Assembly (NCBI RefSeq): GCF_963576675.1
Contig: NC_088910.1
Span: forward strand, 103,506,807 to 103,570,806
Length of the DNA: 64,000 nucleotides
Origin: Euphorbia lathyris
Taxonomy: Eukaryota; Streptophyta; Magnoliopsida; Malpighiales; Euphorbiaceae
Reading direction: 5' to 3'
This document shows positions 11,155 through 22,045 of the stretch, piece by piece. Position numbers and translations under genes: made by a program. Within the stretch, counting starts at the first letter, position 1. Each line of letters opens with the position of its first letter. The notes under the pieces were generated by a model. That model did no database searches. It was not told the DNA's origin and saw only the letters and a program-made list of their open reading frames with translations.

Positions 11155-12126
11155 ACATCATGGGATCCTAATGAGGGGGTTACAATGATCCTCCCTTTCC
11201 TTATCTGTTTGTGCTTTATATAGAACGATTGGGTCACCTTATTGAGGAATCTATTCATAGAAAATACTATAAGTCGTTTCAACTCTCGAGAGGAGGGCCT
11301 TATTTGTCTCATGTTTTCTTTGCGGACGATATAGTTTTATTGGCAAAAGCCAGCATTGATTAAGCCTTCGTTACTAGATGAATTATTGATACTTTTTACA
11401 ATTGTTCAGGGCAACGAGTGAGTTTGTCCAAGTCCAAGGTTTATTACTCGCCTAATGTATCTAATGTTGTTAGTCATGGGATTTGTGATGTTATTGGTTT
11501 CGAGAGAACATATGATTTGGGTGTTTACCATGGGATGCCTCTACTTTATGGTTGAGCTAGCAAGGAAACATTTAATTATATGATTGACAAAGTCCCTACT
11601 TAGATGATAACGTGAAGGCTAAATGTCTTTCCTTTGTTTGTTGGGGTACGCTTACAAGGTTTGTTGCTTCCGTCATTCCCACTTATACCATACAGACTAT
11701 TGTGTTGCTTATAACTGTTTTCACGTAGCTTGATTCCCATAATTGTCTTTTCCTTTGGGTTTCCTCTTAGTCCCAAAGAAAGATGCATCAAGTGGAGTGG
11801 CATATGGTGTGCATGTCTAGAAAAAGAGGTGGTTTGGGGATTTTCTATATGAGGGATTTTAATAGTGCTTTACTTGATAAGCTGAGCTAGAATATGTTGA
11901 ATAATTATGAGCCTCTATGGGTTAAAATCATAAAGTCTAACTATTGTAGTAGGTGTGTGGGTACGAATATATTTAAAGCTTGGAGCAACCACTTTATAGT
12001 TTGGAGGAGTATATTGCTCGCTTTTTTGTGCTTAAGGAGGGGCTAGGGTGAATTGTTCATAATGGTATAGTGACTCTCTTTTGACAGGATGTGTGATGTG
12101 GGGATTCAAATTTTTTAAGTCATGCA
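11155..12126 (+). pseudogene. LINE reverse transcriptase remnant, 5' half
   Basis: Conceptual translation, with several frame changes and stops, gives the middle of a plant L1-type RT. It contains the block before the active site (DPPFPYLFVLYIERLGHLI), the catalytic FFADDIVLLA near 11312-11345, and SGQRVSLSKSKVYYS near 11410. These are followed by the thumb/connection region with RKRGGLGIFYMRDFNSALL near 11818-11872. The N-terminal endonuclease is absent. The sequence is interrupted at 12126 by the SIRE-like element and resumes at 35775 with the zinc-finger region. Non-LTR RT of this type copies its own mRNA at the target site. This copy is dead. Confidence 0.8.
12122..12126. repeat. Target site duplication ATGCA, left
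   Basis: ATGCA here and at 35770-35774 exactly flank the outer ends of the SIRE-like element. Copia elements make 5-bp duplications, so this fixes both ends. Confidence 0.9.
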
Positions 12127-13518
12127 TGTTGAAACACCTTTCCACATGATTTTGATTTGACAAAAGTATTTAAGTTAATCCCATGATTAAGATATCTCAC
12201 TAATTAAATTTAAGTGTTTTAATTTAATTGTGATAATGAGTTTGTTCAATGTTGAGTAAGTTAATTAACAAGCACATGAACTAAAAGTCTATAAGAGAAA
12301 GTCAAGACAAAGTCAGCAGACGCAAGTCACACAGCAGAAGCTGAGTAAAATGCAACTCCGCTTAGTGAAAGAAAATGTCTTCTTCAGAAAAGCTTAAAGG
12401 GTGAAGCCGCTGAGTTAAGCTGAGTAGTCATCAGGTCAGCGTCAATGATCCGTCAACTTAGAAGACACGGTTTGACAATTTTCTAAAATAATCAAAAGTC
12501 TCAGAAATCTGTCTGGAAGACTTTTTCGAGAAATAGCATGGACCATCTGACATTTACTAGAAGACAAATCTAGCATAAGAAGACAAACCTGGCAAACCTG
12601 CCTCTTGACGAAAACAGAAGACAGGATTGGCCTGCAACACTGAGTGCTGACCAAGTGATGACGAATAAAGACCGTTTCCCCACAACGACTATGTCGGGAT
12701 TCAAATCATTGGCGCCCCAAAGATCACTATAAAAAGACCATTCCATCACTTGAATCAAACAAGACAGACAATCAGATCTTTATCAAGTCAAACTATTGAG
12801 TGAATACAAATTAGAAGCTCTATCAAAAAGAAAAAGCAAGTTCTTACACCAATTCCAATCATTGTGTAAAAGTCTAAAGTGATTTTATTCATCTAAAGTG
12901 TTCTTCACTCAGTGAGAACAAGTTTTGTATCATTTGTAAAAGGTTAGAGAAACTGAGTACTCGGTTATAGTACTCAGTGGTAGAGAGAGGCTGAGTACTC
13001 GGTTATAGTGCTCAGTGGTAGTGATAGGATTGAGTAGACGAATAGAGGACGGTACTCTTGCATACTCAGTTGCTATTGTAAATGGTTTGTGCTCTACCTT
13101 TAAAGAGCTCAATAGAGGATTGAAAAAGCTCGGAAGGATTTCGGGGACTAGACATAGACGGAGAGGCCGAACCAGGATAAGTCTGCTGAGTAACTTCTAA
13201 CCCTTTCTCTTGATATATATATGTAGGTGTTGCTTGCTTAACATTACTCAGTAAGATAATTTGTACACGCTGAAGTTGAGTAATATGAGTGCTGAGTTGG
13301 AAACTGACTTAAGTGTTACTTCCCAACTCATGATTTAAACAACTCTAGTCAGTATATGTCTAAAGCTGTCTCACACCATACTCAGCCTTGCTGACCTAAA
13401 ACTAAGCTAAAGCATCAAATCTTAAATTAAGTCAGCATTAATTATTAAAAAGTTATGATAGTTCCTAACCCCCCCCCCCCCCGTGGAACTAACTTTACTA
13501 CGTTACACAGGAGCAACA
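12127..13518 (+). repeat. 5' LTR of SIRE-like copy 1
   Basis: 1392 bp, TGTTGAAACACC to GAGCAACA. The TATA box CTATAAAAAG is at 12727-12736. A run of 14 C at 13469-13482 compares with 7 in the 3' LTR and 7 in both LTRs of copy 2. I count 14 CTGAG/CTCAG pentamers in this LTR. Confidence 0.92.
12727..12736 (+). promoter_or_regulatory. LTR TATA box, SIRE-like copy 1
   Basis: CTATAAAAAG in the middle of the LTR, conserved in the 3' LTR (34985-34994). The solo LTR has CTATAAAAG at the equivalent place. It is the likely U3 promoter of the genomic RNA. Confidence 0.7.
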
Positions 13519-13520
13519 AG

Positions 13521-13533
13521 TGGTATCAGAGCC
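13521..13533 (+). other. Primer binding site, SIRE-like copy 1
   Basis: TGGTATCAGAGCC two nt after the 5' LTR end, complementary to initiator Met-tRNA. Confidence 0.9.
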
Positions 13534-13580
13534 TAACAGCTCACTATTCAAGATAAAACTATCTTGAGCTGATCCCTGTA

Positions 13581-15322
13581 ATGGCTGAGAACAACACTCG
13601 TTTCCTTCCAGGAAATCAAACAACTCAAATACTCCCTAAGGGATTATCTATTAGTTGGCCTCCGTTGTTCTTCGGATCAAACTATACGTTTTGGAAGAAC
13701 AGGATGAAAAACTTCATTCAGGCAACAAATATGAGTGTCTGGCTAGCTATAGTCCAAGGCCCTTTTGTTCCCTATGAAATCATTGACGAAGTAAAAATTG
13801 TCGAAAGCGAGGCTAAATGCTCAGAGGATGACCTTAAGGAATTGCAAAATAATGCTTTGGCTATAAACATGCTTCACTGTGCTTTAGATGTTGCAGAATA
13901 TAATAAGATTTCAGGTTGTGAGTCAACACAAGAAATCTGGAAAAAGCTGGAGGTAACCTATGAAGGAACCAACAAGGTTAAAGAGTCCAAGGTGAATCAA
14001 CATATGCGGCTGTACGAGCTGTTCGAGATGAATGACAATGAAGACATCTCTGAGATAAATGCAAGATTCACTAACATAATCAATGAGATCAAAAGACTCG
14101 GCAAGAACTTCACTGAAGAAGAACAGGTGAAGAAGATTCTAAGAAGTCTTCCCAAAAGCTGGTAGGCTAAGAAGACAGCTGTCGAAGAAGCTCAGGACCT
14201 GACTACCTACAAATATGATGAACTCATTGGATCTCTCCTGACCCACGAGATTTCAATGAAGAATTTCGAAGTAAAAGAAAAGTCTGAAGACAAGAAGCAA
14301 AAATCTCCTGTCATGAAAGCTGACTCAACTGATGTCGACTCATCAAATGATGAGGAAATGGTCATGTTCACCAGAAAAATGAAAAAGTTGTTTCGAAAAA
14401 ATGACAAATACAGTAGGAAGTCATTTAAGAAAAATGATAAATATAAAGCTGAGTCGAGTGACAGTAGACACAGGAAAGACAGCACAAAGCCTGTTACTTG
14501 CTTTGAATGCCATCAAGCTGGTCACATCAAGTCAAGCTGTCCTACCCTGAAGACAGACACGAAGGGCAATAGAAAGGCAATGGTGGCCATATGGAGTGAT
14601 AGTGATGAGTCAACCTCGTCGGAAGCTGATGCCACCGAGTCGGCAAATATCTGTTTCATGGCTGACGAGTCTGCTGACATCTGCCACTCTGAGCAAGCTG
14701 ACCTCTCTGGTGGGTCTGAACATGAGGAACACTCAACTGAGGTAATGTCTCTACCTTTGCTTAGAAATGAAATGATTAATACCCTGAGTGATCTTTATAC
14801 ACTTATCAAAAAGTGTAACAAGAAAATACGAGCACTTAGCAGGCGGTGTGATGAGATTGAAGAGGTCAAACTCGGTGACCTCCGACATCTTCTCCAGGAC
14901 AATACCAGACAAGATGAAAATTTAAAAATCATGCATAGGTTTGTCTCTGAAGTCCAATCAGATTCTAAGAAACTGAGGAAGGACGTCACATCCATACAGA
15001 ACCAGCTGAGTTCATCGCCAACGAAAGGTTCTATCCAAAAGCTGAGTACTCAAGTACTAGTCAGGGAAGATGGAATACTCAGCAGTATGGTCAATGTGAC
15101 TGTTGTGGAAAGAAAGGACACACCACAAAGGTGTGTTGGTATACTCAGCACCAACGTAATGACCAAAAATGGAAATACCCCCAAAGGGAAGTTCATTGTG
15201 ACTTTTGTGGGAAAAATGGTCCCACTATAAATGTATGCCGTCATAAAATTAAGTATGATGCATCACTTGTTGACTCTAACAAATGAGGACCCAAAAAGAC
15301 TTGGGTACCTAAAGATAACTAG
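13581..15322 (+). pseudogene. SIRE-like copy 1 gag (nucleocapsid polyprotein), broken
   Basis: The start is chosen at MAENNTRFLPGNQ, 48 nt after the primer binding site; copy 2 has the equivalent start. The N-terminal half matches the plant copia gag (UBN2-type) domain, with WKNRMKNFIQATN, EIWKKLEVTYEGT and VKKILRSLP. A CCHC zinc knuckle (CFECHQAGHIKSSC) lies near 14500-14541. Two more CCHC-like motifs lie near 15095-15136 (CDCCGKKGHTTKVC) and 15200-15240 (CDFCGKNGPTINVC), where the histidine of the last is replaced. Gag packages the RNA into virus-like particles. Breaks are TAG at 14163-14165, a frameshift near 15045 that puts the last two knuckles in another frame, and TGA at about 15284. 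The terminal TAG at 15320-15322 is shared with copy 2 and looks original. Confidence 0.85.
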
Positions 15323-15330
15323 TTACATTG

Positions 15331-15339
15331 CAGGTGAGC
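15331..15339 (+). promoter_or_regulatory. Splice-donor-like CAG/GTGAGC at the gag-pol junction
   Basis: CAG/GTGAGC lies 8 nt after the gag stop. Copy 2 has CAG/GTAAGC at the identical place. Both fit the plant 5' splice-site consensus. Plant copia elements are known to make a spliced gag subgenomic RNA (Arabidopsis EVD). Use of this site here is an inference. Confidence 0.35.
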
Positions 15340-16655
15340 CTGAGGTATGCTGAGAAGCCAAAGCTATGGTACATTGACAGCGCATGCTCAAGGCATATGA
15401 CTGGTGATGAAACTCAGTTCATCACACTTGTGCATAAACGAGGAGGAAATGTAAGTTTTGGAGACAACAAAAAGGGTAAGATAGTAGGGTCGGGTACTAT
15501 TGGTGGTAATCCTACTATTGAGTTAGTCTCCTTAGTCAGAGGACTTGAATATAACCTACTGAGCATAGCCCAGCTGTGCGACAGCGGAAGAAAGGTTGTA
15601 TTCGATGCCACTGAGTGTAAAAAACTCGAGGGTAAAACAAATGAGTTGATTCTAACTGCACCTCATGTTGACAACGTTTTCATGCTAAACTTAGAAAAGA
15701 AGTTTTCAAAGAATATATGTTTAGTGTCAAAGGAAGATAACTCCTGGCTATGGCATAAGAGACTTGGTCATGTAAGCATGGACCTCCTTGCCAAATTAGC
15801 AAGAAAGTAATTAGTTGAAGGATTGCCCAAACTCAGGTTTGAAAAGGATCAATTATGTAATGCTTGTCAGCAAGGAAAACAAACTAAGAAATCTTTTCAA
15901 AGTAAAAATGTATTCTCAACCAAGCGTCCATTAGAGTTACTACACTTGGATCTTTTTGGACCAGTGCAGTCGCTGAGCTTTGGTGGTAAAAAAATTTCCT
16001 TGGTCATTGTAGATGACTTCTCTCGGTACACTTGGGTCATCCTGCTGAGTAGCAAGGATGAAGCTTTTGAGATGTTCTCAACATTGGTTAGAAAACTTGA
16101 AAATGATAAAGACCTAAGATTAGCTCACATCCGAAGTGATAATGGCGGAGAATTCAAAAATCAACAATTTGATGAATTTTGTGAAGTCAGCGGCATTGAC
16201 CACAATTTTTCTGCTCCTAGAACTCCTCAACAAAATGGGGTAGTTGAGAGGAAGAACAGAACCTTAGTCGAAATAGCTAGGACAATGCTGAGTGAGAATA
16301 GGCTTCCAAAGTATTTATGGGGTGAAGCTGTCAACACAGTTTGCTATATACTCAATAGGGCTCTAGTCAGACCTATACTTAAGAAAACCCCCTATGAACT
16401 TTGGAAAGGACGAAAACCCAACATTGGATATTTTCGTGCCTTTGGTTGCAAATGTTTTATTCTAAATACTAAAGACAGCCTTGCTAAGTTTGATTCAAAA
16501 GCTGACGAAGCTATATTCTTAGGCTACTCAACAAACAGTAAAGCATATAGGGTGTTAAATAAACGAACTCAGGTCTTAGAAGAGTCTGTACATATTGAGT
16601 TCGATGAAACTGACCCTGAAGGGAAGATAAGTCAGCCTGCCGAAGATGACCCATG

Positions 16656-16660
16656 CTCAG
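16656..16660. repeat. Target site duplication CTCAG, left
   Basis: CTCAG is repeated at 28315-28319 on the other side of the nested Athila-like element. It is a perfect 5-bp duplication, and the same pentamer is enriched throughout the host SIRE-like element. Confidence 0.9.
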
Positions 16661-17916
16661 TGTTGGGCATGAATATGACTATAATTAAACAGCATTTTAA
16701 TAACATTTTATGTGCATTTCAGGCAAAATATTCCGAAACATATGGGCTTATAAGTGTTTTATGCAGATTGTATTGATCAAGTCAAAATGGGCAATAACAC
16801 AGCCTGTTTTGCAACAAACCGTAAGGAGTTGAGCGCCCTTTTGATCCAGCGGATTTTCGCTGTGTACCCGATGAAGGATAGCGACTAGACAAGTGACAGG
16901 TGCGGTGTGGCAGCAGTTGCAGGTGCAGAGTACACAGGGAGGCAGGAAAGCAAAATGATGAAAAGATGGATCACCCTTGAGTGTGCAAGGGTCAACTTAA
17001 ATTAATCATTGCCTAGTATTAGTAGCTGTAGGAAAACAATCTTATTTTGTAATATTTTGGTGCATGGTTCGTTTTTCTTCCTTTATATAGACGTAGTCGA
17101 GGGAAGGAAAAGACACCTTTTTACTTCAGAGACAATCAATTTTAGTTAGAACTTTTGAAAAGAGGCGAAAGCTCTCTTAGGACGATGACGCCTCCAATGG
17201 AGGTCTGTGGAATTAATGGTGGCTATTCACTCTTCACTATGAGTGAGTAGTCGTTTTGAACGGGTTTGGCCAATTAGGGCCGGTTGTGTAAGTCTTCTAT
17301 TATCTTATTTATGAATGAATGGTGATATATTATGTTGTGCTTGATAAACTTTTAACTCCATTGCTTAAGGCATGTATGTTAGTGTTAGATGCATGATAGG
17401 AAACTGCTTTCATCTTCACGGAACTATTTATCAAGCATTCAACCCCAAAACAGAGATGTCAGGAGGTTGTATCAAGGTTTTCTTACATAGAAATGTTGTT
17501 TCGATCGTAATGCAAGAAAGAACCAACTTTAGGGACGCTTGAAGTTGTAGTACGTCTTAGAATCTTAAGAACACACGAGAGTTGACTTAAGTGAGCATTA
17601 AAGCAGAGACCTTGACTTCACTTTACATCATTCATGAATAAATAGGGTGTTTAGAGACTGAAAGTAACCTGTTCTGCTGTGCTTGACCTGTTCTGCCTTT
17701 TTAGCATTAAATACTCTTTGAAATCAACTAAAGCTTCGATCTTGTTTATGTTTGAACAACACCTCTCAAATTAAAGAATTGACACACACCACACACCCTG
17801 TTCTACAAAGTATTTCTTGTAAACTTTGATCCTCAATCCCTGTGGATACGATACTGGACTTATCATTTTATTACTTGTATCTAGTGCACTTGCTAGAGTC
17901 TATTCTGAGGACAACA
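16661..17916 (+). repeat. 5' LTR of the Athila-like element
   Basis: 1256 bp, TGTTGGGCATGAATATGAC to GAGGACAACA. A TATA-like TTTATATAG lies at 17092-17100 and is conserved at 27478-27486. No gene lies inside; ORFs here are chance readings. Confidence 0.92.
17092..17100 (+). promoter_or_regulatory. LTR TATA box, Athila-like element
   Basis: TTTATATAG after a pyrimidine-rich TTTTTCTTCC tract, identical in both LTRs. Likely U3 promoter. Confidence 0.6.
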
Positions 17917-17922
17917 AGTTTT

Positions 17923-17940
17923 TGGCGCCGTTGCCAGGGA
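17923..17940 (+). other. Primer binding site (Asp-tRNA type)
   Basis: TGGCGCCGTTGCCAGGGA begins six nt after the 5' LTR. This Asp-tRNA complement is standard for plant Athila and Tat gypsy elements. Confidence 0.88.
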
Positions 17941-18036
17941 TTGAAAGCAACAAAGTTTATACGAACTTTTCTGTGAAACAAGGTGTTTTTAATCTGTTTG
18001 CTATATAGTGCATCCAGAAGGAATCCTTATCAGTTT

Positions 18037-19545
18037 ATGCACAGAGCTGGACCTCCTATTTTTCCTATCGATCTCGAGTTAGAGAGAACGTGTAGACGAA
18101 ACAGAGCGGGAACTCGACGTGCAAGACAGAGAGAACGATAAAGAGAGAGAAGAATGGCTGGAAGGGTACCACCCGAACAACCAGTTCAACCAAACCAAGA
18201 AGAAAAAGGGGAGAATAACAACCCTCCTGTCATGCGAATCAGAGATTATTCGAGACCAACCACTGAAGGACATTCGTCATGCATCGTGTTGCCCAACGAA
18301 GGGAACAGCATGTTCGAGGTGAAAGCATCTATGATACAAATGTTGCAGGTTGCCATACAGTTCAATGGATACCAGTCAGAAGATCCAAATGGGCATATTC
18401 TTGAGTTTATCATGTTGTGCAACACTTTCAGATCAAACAGGGGCGTTTCTGACGACGTAATCAGATTGAAGCTGTTTCCTTTTTCCCTAAGGGACAAAGC
18501 GAAGACTTGGTTAAACTGCTTGCAACCAGGAACGATCACCACTTGGGAAGAAATGGCTGGTGCGTTCTTAATGAAATATTTCCCACCACGACAAGCCATT
18601 AAGCTCAGAAACGAGGTTTCCCATTTTGTGCAAGAAGAAGATGAATCACTAGCCGAAGCATGGGAAAGGTACAAGGAACTACTAAGGAGAGTACCCAATC
18701 ATGGCATTCCTATGTGGATGCAGATGCAGAACTTTTACAATGGGGTAACCAACATCTATAAGATCCAGATCGAATCTATTGCCAATGGAAATCCCGAAGA
18801 TCTGGAATCTCAGGCCTTGTACGACCTTATTAAGAGTGTAGTAAGCACAAGTTATAATTGGCACTCTGCCAGAAGTGAGGGAAAAAGAGCGGGAAATGAA
18901 GATGTTGTGTCAAAATTGACAAGTCAGGTAGAACAGCTTGCTAGACAGCTCGGCAAGATAAATGTGTCCTCGATCCACAACGAACCACCATTCAATGACA
19001 TCTGTGATTTTTGTGGAGGCCTTCATTTTAGCATCAACTGTCCAGGAGTTAAGTAGGGAAATGGTGCGCAGGCAGAATGTGATTATGCAGGGTATAATCA
19101 AAGGAATCCGCCTAACCCGTACTCTAACACATATAACCCTGCCACAAGAAACCATCCGAATTTTGGATGGACAGGCCAGCCGAACCAGCAGGAACAACCG
19201 ACATATCAATAACAGCAAGGAGGACATTACCAAAGACAACCTCAGCATCATTATAAACAACCTGTTCCACCAAAGGAAGATATAGAGCCAGATATGAGGA
19301 CGATGATGATGCAGTTCATGAAACAGACACAAGCATCAATTAAAAATCTAGAAACACAAGTCCACCAGTTAGCGGCATCTACGTCAAAAGGGAAGGGAAT
19401 TATGCCAAGCAACACAGAGTCGAATCCAAAGGGCGATGTCATGGTGATAACTCTGAGATCTGGTAAGCACACTCAACCCATTATATCGACTGATGAAAAT
19501 GCTGAATGCGCAGGAACATCCAAGGAAGCTGAAGGGGAGCAGTAA
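18037..19545 (+). pseudogene. Athila-like gag, broken
   Basis: The original start is probably the ATG at 18037, since an arginine-rich N-terminus reads in frame from there up to a TAA at 18139-18141. The longest open stretch begins at 18154. The retrotransposon gag domain spans about 18300-18800, with KTWLNCLQPG, FLMKYFPP and LAEAWERYKELLRRVP. A zinc knuckle CDFCGGLHFSINC (CX2CX3HX4C) lies near 19003-19041, followed by an Asn/Pro/Gln-rich tail and a coiled-coil-like stretch near 19294. In-frame stops are at 18139-18141, 19054-19056, about 19207 and 19543-19545. The frame is otherwise continuous into protease. Gag forms the particle core and binds RNA. Confidence 0.86.
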
Positions 19546-20424
19546 CAAGCTGTTCCCAGTGAAAAAGAAACCAGGAAGACAACCATTACTAGTAAGCAGG
19601 ATCAGGGGGAAAGTGAACGAATGTATGAGCCACCTCCGCCGTATGTTCCACCTATGCCATATCCAACGCGGTTGATCAACAAAAAGCTAGAAGAACAAAA
19701 TTCTAAGGTGTTGGACACCTTAAGGAAGTTGCACATCAACATTCCTTTCATAGAAGCGCTGGCACAGATGCCGTCATACGCAAAGTTCCTCAAAGATATC
19801 CTGTCCAACAAAAAGAAGCTGGAAAACATTTCCATGATCCAACTCAACAGAGATTGTTCGTCAATACTCCAAAACAAGCAGCAGCTACCTAAAAAGCTAA
19901 AAGATCCAGGGAGTTTTTCTATTCCTTGCTCAATTGGAAAGCTAAATATTGAAAATGCACTATGTGACTTAGGAGCTAGCATAAACCTAATGCCTTATTC
20001 TGTATATGCTAAACTTGGATTAGGAGAACCCCAACCTACTCATATGTTAATTCAGTTGGACGATCGATCAGTATGTTACTCTAGGGGAGTGGTAGAAGAT
20101 GTGTTGGTAAAAGTAGGAAAATTCATCTTACCTGTTGATTTTATCATAATGGACATAGATGAAGACCTGCACGTTCCTATTATCCTAGGTCGACCATTTT
20201 TAGCCACGGGTAGAGCGTTGATAGACGTGGGAGAGGGACAATTATTCTTGAGGAATAATGGGGAGGAAGTCATTTTCAAAATGAACGAGGCAATGAGACG
20301 AGCAAACAATAATGATGACACATGTTGTTTCTTGGATGAGTTTCAAAGTCTTTCTACTTTGCAGGAACGGGACACTCTGGAGACTCTATTGGGAGAAGGA
20401 GTGAACTTATGTGAAGGAACATGA
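19546..20424 (+). pseudogene. Athila-like aspartic protease region, ending at a stop
   Basis: It continues the gag frame. The retropepsin motif is CDLGASINLMPYSVYAKLG near 19966-20020 (DLGA, as usual in Athila). The second conserved block is VPIILGRPFLATGRALIDV near 20173-20229. Protease matures the polyprotein. The segment is open from 19621 to 20421 and ends at TGA 20422-20424, after which the same frame continues into RT. Because the frame is preserved, this is a nonsense break and not an ORF end. Confidence 0.85.
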
Positions 20425-22045
20425 TGTTCCATTGAATCCAACTTACCGACATCTCCTTTCGATCCTACTGTTCCTACTCATCAAGAACCACCGGAGATAC
20501 CAACTGTGCCAGTGTCTAAACCAGAATTGAAACCGCTACCTGCACACCTCGAGTATGCCTTCCTGGAACCACCCAGCGGAAGTCCAGTTATTATATCCTC
20601 AAAGTTAACTCCTGATCAGAAGGCGCAGCTCATGGAAGTTTTGTGAAGAAACAAGGATGCAATCACATGGAAAATTGATGATATCAAAGGTATCAGTCCG
20701 GCAGTCTGTGTCCACAGAATCTTGATGGAGAAAGAGCACAAGCCACCTGTGCAGCCGCAACGCAGATTGAATCCCCACATGAAGGAGGTTGTGCGAAAAG
20801 AGGTGATCAAGCTTCTTGATGCCGACATTATTTACCCAATCTCTGATAGTGTGTGGACCAGCCCTGTTCACGTTGTACCAAAGAAGGGAGGAACAACCGT
20901 AGTCCTCAACGAGAAAGACGAGTTGGTGCCCACGAGAACAATAACAGGATGGCGAGTTTGTGTGGATTACAGAAAGCTCAACGAAGCCACAAGGAAGGAT
21001 CATTTTCCCTTGCCCTTCATTGATCAGATGTTGGAGCGGTTAGCGGGATATGCCTTCTATTGTTTTCTTGACGGTTATTCAGGATACAACCACATTGCAA
21101 TTCACAGTGAGGATCAAGAGAAGACAACGTTCACGTGTCCTTATGGGACCTATGCCTACAGACGAATGTCGTTCGGACTGTGCAACGCTCCAGCCACTTT
21201 CCAAAGATGTATGATGTCCATTTTTCATGACATGGTGGAGCGGACCGTAGAAATATTCATGGACGACTTCTCTATTTATGGAAACTCTTTTGAGAGTTGT
21301 TTAAACAACCTCGAAGCAGTGCTTGTGCGATGCAAGGAGACCCACTTGGTTTTGAATTAGGAGAAATGCCACTTCATGGTTACGGGAGGTATTGTTCTCG
21401 GGCATAAAATTTTAGAAAAAAGGATGGAAGTGGACAAAGCGAAGGTGGAAGTGATAGAAAAGCTGGCTGTTCCGGCCAATGTAAAAGATGTGCGAAGTTT
21501 TCTGGGGCACGCAGGGTTTTACCGCAGGTTTATCAAAGATTGCGCTACCCTTGTCAGCATTACTTCATAAGGAAGCGGAATTTTCTTTTGATGCAAGCTG
21601 TTTAAAGGCGTTCGAACTATTAAAGAGCAAGCTGATTAACTCGCCTATACTGGCAGGACCAGACTGGGGACAACCTTTTGAGATGATGTGCGACGCTAGC
21701 GATACTTGTGTGGGAGCTGTTCTTGGACAAAGGATAGAGAAGAAGTTTAGGCCAATTTATTATGCAAGCAAAACATTAAACGAGGCTCAGCAGAACTACA
21801 CCACTACCGAGAAAGAGCTTATTGCAGTTGTGTATGCCTTCGAGAAATTTCGACCCTACTTGGTGCTGTCCAAAGTTATTGTGCACACAGACCACACTGC
21901 GCTACGCTACTTGTTCGTGAAAAAGGATGCTAAGCCTAAGTTAATCCGCTGGTTATTATTGTTTCAAGAGTTTGATCTCGAAATTAAGGATAAAAAGGGA
22001 ACGGAAAATGTCGCGGCTGATCATTTGTCAAGAATTTCTCACCAA
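20425..22045 (+). pseudogene. Athila-like reverse transcriptase and RNase H, broken
   Basis: The RT palm and fingers are clear, with WRVCVDYRKLNEATRKDHFPL, FLDGYSGYNHI and RRMSFGLCNAPATFQRC. The catalytic FMDD lies at 21256-21267. RNase H follows with [25 protein letters not shown] and a terminal AADHLSRI near 22015-22040. Breaks are TGA 20643-20645 and TAG 21358-21360, both in frame. A frameshift at about 21533-21545, after GFYRRFIKD, moves the rest from frame 1 to frame 2 and probably reflects a short deletion between TCAAAGA-like direct repeats. These enzymes copy genomic RNA into cDNA in the particle. The active-site residues themselves are unchanged. Confidence 0.9.

Larger units (their letters stand above)
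15328..16660 (+). pseudogene. SIRE-like copy 1 pol, first part: protease and integrase
   Basis: This part lies in the -1 frame relative to gag. The aspartic protease motif is WYIDSACSRHMTG near 15370 (DSA instead of the usual DSG). A gag-pre-integrase region with the HHCC zinc finger follows: H/H in WHKRLGH, CNAC near 15856. The integrase core has D at 15949, D at 16141 and E at 16249, which is DD35E spacing, so the catalytic triad is intact. A TAA at 15808-15810 sits between LARK and LVEG, exactly as in copy 2. The frame runs straight into the Athila-like insertion at 16660 and resumes at 28315. Protease cleaves the polyprotein and integrase inserts the cDNA. I see no other break in this segment. 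Confidence 0.88.

Noticed and set aside
14207..14485. 92-codon minus-strand ORF rich in Phe/Leu/Ser
   Set aside because: It is the antisense shadow of the Lys/Asp/Ser-rich gag segment.
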